This document shows, piece after piece, positions 1 through 7,180 of a DNA stretch of 18,935 bases (positions within the stretch are counted from its first letter, which is position 1; the number at the start of each line of letters is the position of its first letter). The stretch is from Victivallales bacterium (GTDB taxonomy: Bacteria > Verrucomicrobiota > Lentisphaeria > Oligosphaerales > Oligosphaeraceae), in the NCBI GenBank assembly GCA_017963875.1, contig JAGCTA010000191.1, positions 1-18,935 on the forward strand, written 5' to 3'. Below the pieces are notes generated by a model. That model was not told the origin of the DNA and made no database searches. It saw only the letters and a list, made by a program, of their open reading frames with translations. The position numbers and the translations under genes were made by a program.

Positions 1-1323
1 GCTGGGGGGCGTCAGAAAACGGTGTGATGCCTCGGTCAGCAATCTGTTGTTTTGGCCTGGCGGAAGGAGAATGTAGGTTTGTCGTGCCAGTTCAGCCAGA
101 TTTTCTTCCTGGCTGGAGGATGGTTCAATTGTGCTTAGGTACGGCAACCATATATTGGCAATGATGTCCTTCATGCGCTCTGTCCCGAGGAGTTTTGCAG
201 ATATTGGCAGTTTGGTCTTGAAATCCATGTAGGAAAGCCATGAGGGATTTGAAAAATCGAGGGAGAGCATTGTCTTCAGCAGGTCTTTGGGTGTCTGTGC
301 GCTGACGGCAAGTTTTTTGAGGAATCTGGTCGGCTGAAATGATGTGGTTCTCAGAAATTCAATGCCTGCGGCAAGGCGCCGATGGGGGCTGTTGAATGGA
401 CGAGAGCCTGCAAGGTTCCATGGTAGTTCATGCTTTGGCAGGCCTGACTGCCACCAGAGTCTCCACAATTCCTCCAGACTGGCGCGCCATTCTGGAAGAA
501 TGGGCGACTGTGTCATGTCTGGAAGGAGACCCGAACTTCCCAAAAGAATGGCCTCATCGATGTGGCAGCCCTGTTGGGCGCTCAAAAATTCAAGTGGGAC
601 GAGTTCGGCGAGTTTTCGGAATGCCTGTCGGTTGTTTCTGAATCCAAGGCAATCGAAAAACAATTCGTAAAGAGCCTGATCTGTGCCATGCTCGACGCAT
701 AGCCGTTGTATGCGAGCACCTTTGGCGGCAAGGCGAGCCAATCCTGCGGCGGCAAGGATTGACTGCAAGGTGGCATCGTCGGACAATGCCCACCGCATGG
801 CGCATTGTCCTGCCGAGACCTGTCTGGCATACGGATAGCAGGCGTCTTCGACGTCCTGGAGAAGGATATGCCATTCAGGGGACAGATGAGTGCTGAGCAC
901 CAGTGTCTCAGGTGGCCCCGATGACAATTCCATGTCATTTTCCCATACGACATGCAATATGACGTCACGGTATCTCGAATCCTTGTCATGACCGTGGTGA
1001 ATCCAGTCGGATGTCCGTTGGTGAATCTCAATGTCACCATGCAATACGGTTTCTCCGACGACGATGGTTGCGTTGTGGAAGTCTGGTCCAGCGGAGACAT
1101 TCCAGATGCCAGGGTGAATAATGCGCAGTTGATTGCCTGAGACCGTGAATAATTGCGATACCATGTAACGTTCATTCCAGACTATCTGAAGAAAATATTC
1201 TGAAAAACGGTCTCCGCTTTCCCATACCTCTTGACGTTCGAAAAGTAGTTCATGCTTGCGGTCATGAAGTTTTGGAAGGTACACTTCTTCTATCCAGGAG
1301 TTGAGATAGGATATGCTTCCCAT
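1..1323 (-). CDS. DUF2851 family protein, C-terminus cut by window edge
   Basis: The reading frame is open from the ATG at 1321-1323 to base 1, giving 441 residues with no stop, so the 3' end lies outside the window. The family hallmarks are in the N-terminal third: PGIWNVSAGPDF at residues 71-82, GDIEIH at 96-101, SDWIHHGHD at 105-113 and ILHVVWEND at 122-130. DUF2851 proteins are usually a little over 400 residues, so only a short tail is missing. The function of the family is not known; the His/Asp-rich motifs could suit metal binding or a nuclease-like fold, but that is speculation. GGAG eight bases upstream supports this start. Another in-frame ATG exists at 1350, but it overlaps a TATAAT-like -10 on the same strand (1349-1354), which favours the start at 1323. 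The gene diverges from the membrane protein gene at 1707. Confidence 0.85.
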   Translation of the reverse strand, partial: MGSISYLNSWIEEVYLPKLHDRKHELLFERQEVWESGDRFSEYFLQIVWNERYMVSQLFTVSGNQLRIIHPGIWNVSAGPDFHNATIVVGETVLHGDIEIHQRTSDWIHHGHDKDSRYRDVILHVVWENDMELSSGPPETLVLSTHLSPEWHILLQDVEDACYPYARQVSAGQCAMRWALSDDATLQSILAAAGLARLAAKGARIQRLCVEHGTDQALYELFFDCLGFRNNRQAFRKLAELVPLEFLSAQQGCHIDEAILLGSSGLLPDMTQSPILPEWRASLEELWRLWWQSGLPKHELPWNLAGSRPFNSPHRRLAAGIEFLRTTSFQPTRFLKKLAVSAQTPKDLLKTMLSLDFSNPSWLSYMDFKTKLPISAKLLGTERMKDIIANIWLPYLSTIEPSSSQEENLAELARQTYILLPPGQNNRLLTEASHRFLTPPS

Positions 1324-1706
1324 TTGCCTTGCTCCATTATTTGATTGCATTATAGGTATTGTTTTATTATTTAATGAAGTAAAATATAACTTGAAAATAT
1401 AATTTCAAATTAATACTTAATTAATTTAAAAATAAATAGTTATATATTAAAATAATGAAAATAAAAGAATATTATTGCTATAAAATATGATGATTTAAAA
1501 ATTAATGAAGAGAAAAAGAAGCCGAAAGTCAAGTCAATCTTTAGACCAATGCAATGGTTCCCGCTTTTGCGTGGTGGAAGAAACCGTGTCTGTGTTTTTT
1601 TTTCATGTCTCAAGATTCAAGAAGTAGTGTATGTCACTTGAATCTTTTCAAGTAGATGACACATTATATAAGAAATGATTTTATCTTTTCAAACAGGAGA
1701 CATACT
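1324..1706. other. AT-rich divergent intergenic region
   Basis: This stretch separates two divergent genes. About 1360-1510 is extremely AT-rich and has no reading frame that looks coding. A TATAAT on the minus strand (1349-1354) could be the -10 of the leftward DUF2851 gene, though no good -35 is visible. The right end holds the inverted repeats at 1612-1653 and a ribosome binding site, AGGAGA at 1695-1700, for the rightward gene. I see no RNA gene here. Confidence 0.6.
1612..1653 (+). promoter_or_regulatory. Overlapping inverted repeats in leader of 1707 gene
   Basis: AAGATTCAAG (1612-1621) is perfectly complementary to CTTGAATCTT (1637-1646). The same central segment, read as ACTTGAA (1636-1642), can instead pair with TTCAAGT (1647-1653) around a four-base loop. 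The two pairings exclude each other. That arrangement could be an operator made of repeated TTCAAG/CTTGAA half-sites, or an alternative-fold RNA leader. It sits 54-95 bases upstream of the start codon. No convincing -35/-10 pair with normal spacing was found nearby, so whether the repeats are transcribed is unclear. Confidence 0.4.
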
Positions 1707-2441
1707 ATGGCAGACAAGGATTTTGAAGCAGAATTGGATAATCTTTTGAGTACACTTGACGACAAGCCCTCTGATGCGAATGCTCCGCAGGAGGAAAAAA
1801 ACGAGGCTCCTGCGGTTGAATCTGAACCAGCGGCGCCAGCGGCGGCGACTGCTCTAGGGAAGGCGGGTTCGCCGCAAAAAAAGGGAATGCTTGGGGGCGG
1901 TGCGAGGCCGTTGGGAAAAGGCGTGGCGAAACCGTCAGGTGCTCAGACCGCAAATCCTGCGGCGAAGAGCGCGCCAGCGGGCAACGCCAATCCCGCGACA
2001 CAAACCGCCGTGCCAAAGCCGCCTGTGGCTGCAACGGGCGCGATATCTGGCGGGATGCCTTCTCCCGTCGCGCATGCCGTCGCACTACCTGAAGGAAATG
2101 CCTCTAAGCCCTCGGTTCCAATGTTGCCAATGATATTGTCAGGGCTATCGCTTGTCTTCAGCATTGTTGCGATCATCATGGTATCCCAGGTCAACGGCAG
2201 TGTCAGGGCGTTGCAGACGGCGATAATGAATTCTTCCAAGGCGCAGCAGGAAAAAATCGGTGAGCAGTCGAAGACATTGAAAGACCAGATCAAGGCTTTG
2301 AACGACCAGACGAAGGCCATAAAGAATATTCAGGAGACCTTGAAGAGTCAATTGCTTGAGCGCGACAGCGAGTTTCAAAAGCAAATGCGCATGTCACGCG
2401 AATCATTGGATGATCTGCTGGAGAAACTTGGCAAGAAATAA
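1707..2441 (+). CDS. Single-pass membrane protein with C-terminal coiled coil
   Basis: I do not recognise a family. The 244-residue protein starts with an acidic segment (residues 1-40). A long low-complexity Ala/Pro/Gly/Lys linker follows (about 41-137), then one hydrophobic helix at about 138-161 and a Gln/Lys/Glu-rich helix at about 165-243 that looks like a coiled coil. There is no signal peptide, so the N-terminal half is probably cytoplasmic, but the topology is inferred. The ATG at 1707 is chosen because AGGAGA lies six bases upstream; an in-frame ATG at 1656 has no such site and would add 17 residues. The helicase gene begins 15 bases after the stop, which suggests an operon in which this protein could anchor or scaffold the helicase at the membrane. 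That role is a guess. Confidence 0.8.
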   Translation: MADKDFEAELDNLLSTLDDKPSDANAPQEEKNEAPAVESEPAAPAAATALGKAGSPQKKGMLGGGARPLGKGVAKPSGAQTANPAAKSAPAGNANPATQTAVPKPPVAATGAISGGMPSPVAHAVALPEGNASKPSVPMLPMILSGLSLVFSIVAIIMVSQVNGSVRALQTAIMNSSKAQQEKIGEQSKTLKDQIKALNDQTKAIKNIQETLKSQLLERDSEFQKQMRMSRESLDDLLEKLGKK

Positions 2442-2456
2442 TCGGCTGGATGCTGC

Positions 2457-5024
2457 ATGTCGGAACTGGAAAACATAGAATTGCTGGTAACCGAAGCAAG
2501 GAAACTGTGGATGCAAAGTCCCCAGTTTGTGTCCAGCGAGCAGTTTTTCCGCCTGTGGCAGGAAAATTGCAAGCCGTTGCCGTTCATTGTGTCTGAACCA
2601 GAAATCGTCATTGCTGGACAGACGTTGAATGTGGAGGCCAGGGCAGGGCGGAAAAAGGATGATGCGCCGATCGACTGGATTGCGTATGTCACATGGGATG
2701 ATTATGAATCGTGTCCTCTCTTTGTCTTGGAAAACGGGTATGACGCCGTGACGTTTCTGTTGCGGATCGGGGAGGCAGGCATCGAGTTCGAACCAGGGCC
2801 CGACCTTTCCAATCCTCTGGAGGACAACCTGAGGGGAGAGCACGTCGAGGCGATGTTCGAAGTGGCGAAGATTCTCAAGGAACGCTATCCAATGCTTGAC
2901 TTGAGCAAGGCAAAGGATGCCGTGGTGAAGGCTGTACTTTCTGAATTGGCAAGTCGTGCGGACGGAGAGGTCTTCAATAAAATCCTGAAATCAAAGGCCG
3001 CAGCACGAGCAAGGCTGATGAAGCAGGTGACATCAGACATGGCAGAAGACGAATTCAGCGCACAGTTGACGCTTGGGCTGACATTTGACGAGCCGATGAC
3101 TTCACAAGAACCGCAGGATGATGACAGGCCGATTGAACCGTGTACATTTGCAGCGAGGGGAAAATGGGAAATCCAGCAGGATGTCGATTTACTTCTGGAG
3201 GCAGAGAAGGAACGTCTGAAATGCGAGACGTCGTTTGTCTTCAATTTCGGCAATGCCGTGTTGCTTTCACCCTTGGAGAATGCTCATCAGATTGTCAAAT
3301 TGACGTGTACGCCTGAAATGATGGAGAATCTCCATGAAGGTGCCAAGTTCTTTTTGTTTGCGGCTGGTGCGCCAAGAGTTTTCCTAGGGGCATTTCAACT
3401 GGAGATATGCGACAATCCGCAGATTATAGGTACCATTTCATGGAATTCGCCCGAGGAGGTGATTCCAGTTGATGAAAATCTTTGCGCTATGCCGAGGAAA
3501 AGCCCCCAGGAGTATCTGACACGGGCGTTGGAGGAGTTGAGAAAAACACTATTCAATACAAGCATGGATGGACTTGATGCAATGCGTGGCACGCTTGGTA
3601 TGAGCGAGGTCAAGTATCTTTTTCCCCCGCCAGAACGCAATGTGGATTATCCGCATCTGGATGGCTGGCAGGCGTGTGCTGTCAGTTCATGCCTTGATGA
3701 AAGAAATCCCATAGTATTGGTTCAAGGACCTCCTGGAACTGGCAAGACTTCCGTCTTGGAAGTCGTTATTCGTGAATTGGCAAAACGCCATGCGTCGATT
3801 CTAGTCACGGCACCGTCCAACACGGCTGTTGACAACATTTGTAGGCGTGTCATGGACCTTCCGTTGCTGAGGCATTCAAGCCAAAAGGAGGCCATTGCAT
3901 CGGAAATAGCAGAGAATTTCTGGTCGGGCGACGGAAAGGCGTGTGCCGTGTTCCTGAAGAAAGTCGAGGCGCAGCATTGTGAAATCCATGCGGGAACCCA
4001 TATCGGCATTCTGCGTTCATCCTATATTGCCAACCATGTCGAGAAGCGTTCTGCATTTGACGCAATCATCTTCGACGAGGCGGGTATGTCACGGACTGGG
4101 GAGACTCTGCTTTGCCTATGCCTGGCGAAGCGCGCGTTTTTCTTTGGCGATCCCCAGCAACTGCCGCCATTCCCATTGCAGGAAAGCGTGTGGGAGAAAC
4201 TGCGCGCGGCACATCCTGTCATGACAAAGTCCCAGGAGGATTTCATCGGGAGTGGCCTGCTGACATGGCTTCAGATTCATCGTCATTTTCCAGCCATTTT
4301 GCTACGGACATGCTATCGGTGCAGGAATCCTAGGCTGATGCGTTTTGCGTCGTTGTTATTCTACAATGCCCTTGTGAAATCAGATCCAGGCGGGGAGTAC
4401 TTCAAATTGTCTTTTAAGGAAAGGCAGCAGATGTATTCCCCGAAATCCCTTCGTTTCATATCCACCTCCCAGTTGCCTGAGGATCTGCGCCATGAGACAT
4501 TGAAACTCGATGGATTCCAGCCAGGATATGAAAATCTGGCGGAGGCGAAAATCTGCGTGAAGATTATTCTTGACAATATCAAAAAGTATCCAATGCATGA
4601 GATTACGTTGATTTCTCCATATAAGAAACAAGTCAAGTTGATACGACAGATACTGAAAAGTTGTCCTCACCCGTGTGATGATGAGGCTTGGCATTCGTTC
4701 AGGCATGAACGAATTGCCACGGTTGACAGTTTTCAGGGCGGAGAGAGTGACTTGGTCATCATATCATACGTCCGTTCTGGCGGCAGCGGCATTGGGTTTG
4801 TCGATGATCCAAACCGCATTAATGTCACGCATACGCGGAGCCGCAGGGAAATGGTTGTCGTCGGGGATCTGGATTTCCTTATGGAACATGCAAACAGCAA
4901 GATTTTCCTGCGAATGGCGCGGAATATCACCAGGGACGGTGTCATTGAGGCACCGTCATTGGTGGAATTCAATTCAGAGTATGGCAGCATTGAAATCCCT
5001 GAAATGCAAAATGAATTTGCCTAG
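2457..5024 (+). CDS. Superfamily 1 helicase, UPF1/DNA2-like
   Basis: This 855-residue protein should be an ATP-dependent DNA or RNA helicase. Its C-terminal half has the full SF1 motif series: GPPGTGKT at 424-431 (motif I), TAPSNTAVDN just after (Ia), IIFDEAG at 537-543 (II), GDPQQLPP from 564 (III), TCYRCRNP from 618 (IV), TVDSFQGGESD at 755-765 (V) and NRINVTHTRSR at 786-796 (VI, with the arginine finger). The order and wording place it with UPF1/SMUBP2/DNA2-type helicases rather than UvrD or RecD. About 400 residues before motif I show no domain I can name; 250-350 may hold the OB-like 1B region of this clade. The start is the first ATG after the upstream stop and has only a weak binding site, so coupling to the upstream gene is likely. 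The substrate and pathway are not evident. Confidence 0.88.
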   Translation: MSELENIELLVTEARKLWMQSPQFVSSEQFFRLWQENCKPLPFIVSEPEIVIAGQTLNVEARAGRKKDDAPIDWIAYVTWDDYESCPLFVLENGYDAVTFLLRIGEAGIEFEPGPDLSNPLEDNLRGEHVEAMFEVAKILKERYPMLDLSKAKDAVVKAVLSELASRADGEVFNKILKSKAAARARLMKQVTSDMAEDEFSAQLTLGLTFDEPMTSQEPQDDDRPIEPCTFAARGKWEIQQDVDLLLEAEKERLKCETSFVFNFGNAVLLSPLENAHQIVKLTCTPEMMENLHEGAKFFLFAAGAPRVFLGAFQLEICDNPQIIGTISWNSPEEVIPVDENLCAMPRKSPQEYLTRALEELRKTLFNTSMDGLDAMRGTLGMSEVKYLFPPPERNVDYPHLDGWQACAVSSCLDERNPIVLVQGPPGTGKTSVLEVVIRELAKRHASILVTAPSNTAVDNICRRVMDLPLLRHSSQKEAIASEIAENFWSGDGKACAVFLKKVEAQHCEIHAGTHIGILRSSYIANHVEKRSAFDAIIFDEAGMSRTGETLLCLCLAKRAFFFGDPQQLPPFPLQESVWEKLRAAHPVMTKSQEDFIGSGLLTWLQIHRHFPAILLRTCYRCRNPRLMRFASLLFYNALVKSDPGGEYFKLSFKERQQMYSPKSLRFISTSQLPEDLRHETLKLDGFQPGYENLAEAKICVKIILDNIKKYPMHEITLISPYKKQVKLIRQILKSCPHPCDDEAWHSFRHERIATVDSFQGGESDLVIISYVRSGGSGIGFVDDPNRINVTHTRSRREMVVVGDLDFLMEHANSKIFLRMARNITRDGVIEAPSLVEFNSEYGSIEIPEMQNEFA

Positions 5025-5050
5025 GAATAAAACAAACCTAAAAAAGGTCA

Positions 5051-5070
5051 AAAAAACTTAAAAAGTTTTT
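5051..5070 (+). terminator. A/T-rich hairpin after helicase gene
   Basis: AAAAACTT (5052-5059) pairs with AAGTTTTT (5063-5070) around a three-base loop, 27 bases after the helicase stop codon. The second arm ends in five T residues, so it could work as a weak intrinsic terminator. The stem has only one G-C pair, so its strength is doubtful. Confidence 0.3.
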
Positions 5071-5079
5071 AAAAAAGAT

Positions 5080-5108
5080 TTGCATTTTGCCAATTTGTAT
5101 TTTATAGT
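5080..5108 (+). promoter_or_regulatory. Candidate sigma-70-type promoter
   Basis: TTGCAT (5080-5085) and TATAGT (5103-5108) are separated by exactly 17 bases, upstream of the exported protein gene. Both hexamers differ slightly from consensus, and the surroundings are AT-rich, so a chance match is possible. Confidence 0.4.
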
Positions 5109-5127
5109 AAAGACAAATGATTTAGTT

Positions 5128-5157
5128 TTGATATAAATTTTAAATTTTAAATATAGT
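5128..5157 (+). promoter_or_regulatory. Second candidate sigma-70-type promoter
   Basis: TTGATA (5128-5133) is followed 18 bases later by TATAGT (5152-5157). This is the same -10 hexamer as in the candidate promoter upstream. It would give a leader of about 23 bases before the ATG at 5187, with AGGAG at 5171-5175. Two promoters in tandem would suit a well-expressed surface protein, but neither is proven. Confidence 0.4.
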
Positions 5158-5186
5158 TTTTTAACCAATAAGGAGTACTAAGAGCA

Positions 5187-5933
5187 ATGAAAAAGATTTT
5201 CTTGGTTATGCTTTGCGCGGTTGCGGCATTTGCAGGTGTCGAAAGTCCGTTCGTTCAGTTTGCCCCCACGGACTTTTGCAATGATCCACACATCACGCGT
5301 GGAGATCAGAATTGGCAAGGTGCACAATTGATTACTCTGCAAGTCAAGGGTGGAACTGATGTCTGGCTGTCAAACTATATTCGTAGTTGGTATGAACCAG
5401 TGGCGGATCTGCATGGAAACGTGTATGACATGCTCAATGGGCAGAAATACGGATACATTTTTAAAGACAGCATCAGCGGTTTTGATGCAAGCAAAGAAGA
5501 TTATGCGGATAAGATTATCTGGGGAACTGGCGCAACCACAGACATTACTTATTACTATGATGATAATCCAAGCATCACCGCGACGGCTACGGGATATTTC
5601 CTGGATTCCTTTGAGAATGATGCTGAAATCTATCTTGTCATGACGACTCTTGCAGGCGACGGACATGAACTTGTCGATTCATATCAGCATGTTCAGGATG
5701 CAGGTTATGACACTACTTTGGTATCAAGACTGCATAATACAACAGATCAGGCAGGCAATGTGAGAATTAACTTTGGCATTGACTCAGTTTCGGAAGGATG
5801 GATTGGAAGAGAGTTTGTCGCAGTTTATAACTCAACTGCTTCTGGTCAGCCACTTCCTGGTGTTCTGTCTTCCATCCTAATCGTTGGAAGCCTGATGGGC
5901 GGTTACAAAACGATGAAGCGTAAGAAGGATTGA
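5187..5933 (+). CDS. Exported protein with PEP-CTERM-like sorting tail
   Basis: The 248-residue product starts with a clear Sec signal peptide: a Lys-Lys n-region, a hydrophobic core, and probable cleavage after AAFAG near residue 17. The mature part (about 18-218) is rich in Tyr, Asp, Thr and Gly and looks like a beta-rich domain; I do not recognise a family. The C-terminus is tripartite: GQPLPG at 220-225, a hydrophobic helix at about 226-240, then a basic end, KTMKRKKD. This matches the layout of PEP-CTERM-type signals processed by exosortases, with PLPG in place of the usual proline motif. The protein is therefore probably secreted and sorted to the surface. AGGAG is 11 bases upstream. 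The gene stands alone, with its own promoter candidates and terminator. Confidence 0.75.
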   Translation: MKKIFLVMLCAVAAFAGVESPFVQFAPTDFCNDPHITRGDQNWQGAQLITLQVKGGTDVWLSNYIRSWYEPVADLHGNVYDMLNGQKYGYIFKDSISGFDASKEDYADKIIWGTGATTDITYYYDDNPSITATATGYFLDSFENDAEIYLVMTTLAGDGHELVDSYQHVQDAGYDTTLVSRLHNTTDQAGNVRINFGIDSVSEGWIGREFVAVYNSTASGQPLPGVLSSILIVGSLMGGYKTMKRKKD

Positions 5934-5967
5934 TTCCTTTTAAGACTTATCGTTGACTGAAAACTTG

Positions 5968-6003
5968 AAAGCCTCATGTGTCATAAGCGCATGAGGCTTT
6001 TTT
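5968..6003 (+). terminator. Intrinsic terminator of exported protein gene
   Basis: AAAGCCTCATG (5968-5978) pairs perfectly with CATGAGGCTTT (5990-6000). Two more pairs (one T-G, one G-C) close the loop to seven bases. The stem runs directly into further T residues on the plus strand. It lies 35 bases after the stop codon at 5933. The minus strand shows a poorer T-run, so termination is mainly rightward. Confidence 0.85.
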
Positions 6004-6053
6004 CTTGGAATTATATCCTTGAGTTCCCAGGTAGTAATTGTCTGGAAGCCCCC

Positions 6054-6116
6054 CTCTAGAACCTCTAGAATCTCTAGCCCCTCTAGCCCCTCTAGAACCT
6101 CTAGAACCTCTAGGAA
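6054..6116. repeat. 9-bp minisatellite with CTCTAG core, seven units
   Basis: CTCTAG starts at 6054, 6063, 6072, 6081, 6090, 6099 and 6108, exactly every nine bases. The three bases after it vary: AAC, AAT, CCC, CCC, AAC, AAC, GAA. Several units contain the palindrome TCTAGA. The array lies between two convergent genes, after the terminator at 5968-6003. CTAG is usually a rare tetranucleotide in bacteria, so seven copies in 60 bases are not background. Short open frames cross it on both strands, but none has a binding site or a plausible protein. Confidence 0.85.
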
Positions 6117-6203
6117 ACCAAAGAACATCATTTTCTTTCTTTTGGGCCCAATCCATTTTGTGTTTGTTATGAGCAGACAAGGAAGTTCTGGATTGGCTTT
6201 GTA

Positions 6204-7157
6204 CTACGAAAGCAGCATTTCCGAGTAATCCGCAAGACCTTGTTCTCCATACATGCGGAAGTATTCACCGTCAAGATAGACGGCGAAGGTCGTCAGGCTG
6301 CGGATGCCCAAGGAGGCATAGCAGTCGAAGTCCCTTTTCATGACATCCCGCAGTGGTCGGACTTCCACGGCAGGCCGTTTATAATAACTGAAGAAAGACG
6401 AATCCAGATAATATTCGAGAACATGTGCAGAGTTGGCAGGGAAGAACTCCAGCAATCGTTTTAGTTTGGCAAAGACTTCTCGGTTCGTTGCGCAGTTCGT
6501 ATCGTCTAGTGCGTGGAGATAGCACCTTGTATAGGGAGCAAATTCCAAGAAGACGTTAGGTTCTGGTTCCACGGTCGTTGGTGGCTCCATCAGTTCATAA
6601 TATGCCAGATATGGGACGACTGCCTTTGGATCGACCTTGCGAGCCGCGCGCGCCAGAAGATTCACGGCCATCAATGCCTGGTCAGAGGGTGACAGTCTGG
6701 AGCAGTCAGGGCAATGGCAATAGATGCGCGGCACATCGACGTTCCATAGCATGTATCGATGTGTAGCGCTCTCAAGCGACTTGATCAACATCTGTGCATT
6801 CTGGTAATACAGGTCTTGAGCAGCGGGATTCGTGACACACCAGTTGCTGTCGTTTCTCCTTTGACCACGTCTTGGATCAAAGGCAAAATATTCTGGATGC
6901 TGTTCAAAATTGGATGGCTGAATAAGTGAGCCTGCGGCGTGGCATTCATATTCGCATTCAAGCCCAGCCTCGGCGGCTTTCGCCCGAAAATCAGAAGTCC
7001 CGTATCTCCCAAGCATCTTCAGGACATCAGCCACAGCACCGCCGCCTGAATGCAACCCAAGTGTGCGTAGTTTGTACTTCTTGCACAATTCAATCCAGTC
7101 TGCACCAACAAAGTCGTCGGGTGTGACTACAACACCATAATGGTCAAATTTTGTCAT
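6204..7157 (-). CDS. DUF4838 domain-containing protein
   Basis: The 317-residue protein resembles DUF4838 proteins, which occur with glycoside hydrolase-like domains in polysaccharide-degrading bacteria. The visible signature is WNVDVPRIYCHCPDC at 138-152, with a CxCxxC cluster (Cys147, 149, 152), then LSPSDQAL, a PYLAYYELMEPP segment near 182-193, and APYTRCYLHALDDTNC at 207-222. A (beta/alpha)8-like fold and sugar binding are known or suspected for the family; the reaction is not established. Here the domain makes up nearly the whole protein and there is no signal peptide, so it is probably cytoplasmic. The start is 23 bases after the stop of the WbsX-like gene, with AGGA upstream, so the two are probably co-transcribed. 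This gene appears to be the last of the leftward unit. Confidence 0.7.
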   Translation of the reverse strand: MTKFDHYGVVVTPDDFVGADWIELCKKYKLRTLGLHSGGGAVADVLKMLGRYGTSDFRAKAAEAGLECEYECHAAGSLIQPSNFEQHPEYFAFDPRRGQRRNDSNWCVTNPAAQDLYYQNAQMLIKSLESATHRYMLWNVDVPRIYCHCPDCSRLSPSDQALMAVNLLARAARKVDPKAVVPYLAYYELMEPPTTVEPEPNVFLEFAPYTRCYLHALDDTNCATNREVFAKLKRLLEFFPANSAHVLEYYLDSSFFSYYKRPAVEVRPLRDVMKRDFDCYASLGIRSLTTFAVYLDGEYFRMYGEQGLADYSEMLLS

Positions 7158-7180
7158 TTTTCGTCAATCCTGTTTGCTTA

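Noticed and set aside
582..1175. Minus-strand open frame of 197 codons
   Set aside because: It lies inside the DUF2851 gene in another frame on the same strand, and its product is Ser/Thr/Arg-rich without family likeness.
1656..1706. Upstream start giving 17 more residues to the coiled-coil protein
   Set aside because: The added part has no binding site and the AGGAGA at 1695-1700 would lie inside it, which points to the ATG at 1707.
5974..6180. Collagen-like Ser-Arg-Gly repeat protein on the minus strand
   Set aside because: The repeats come only from the 9-bp minisatellite; the frame has no binding site and crosses the terminator hairpin.
6019..6228. Plus-strand short frame with Ser-Arg-Thr repeats
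   Set aside because: It is again a by-product of the minisatellite and overlaps the end of the DUF4838 gene.
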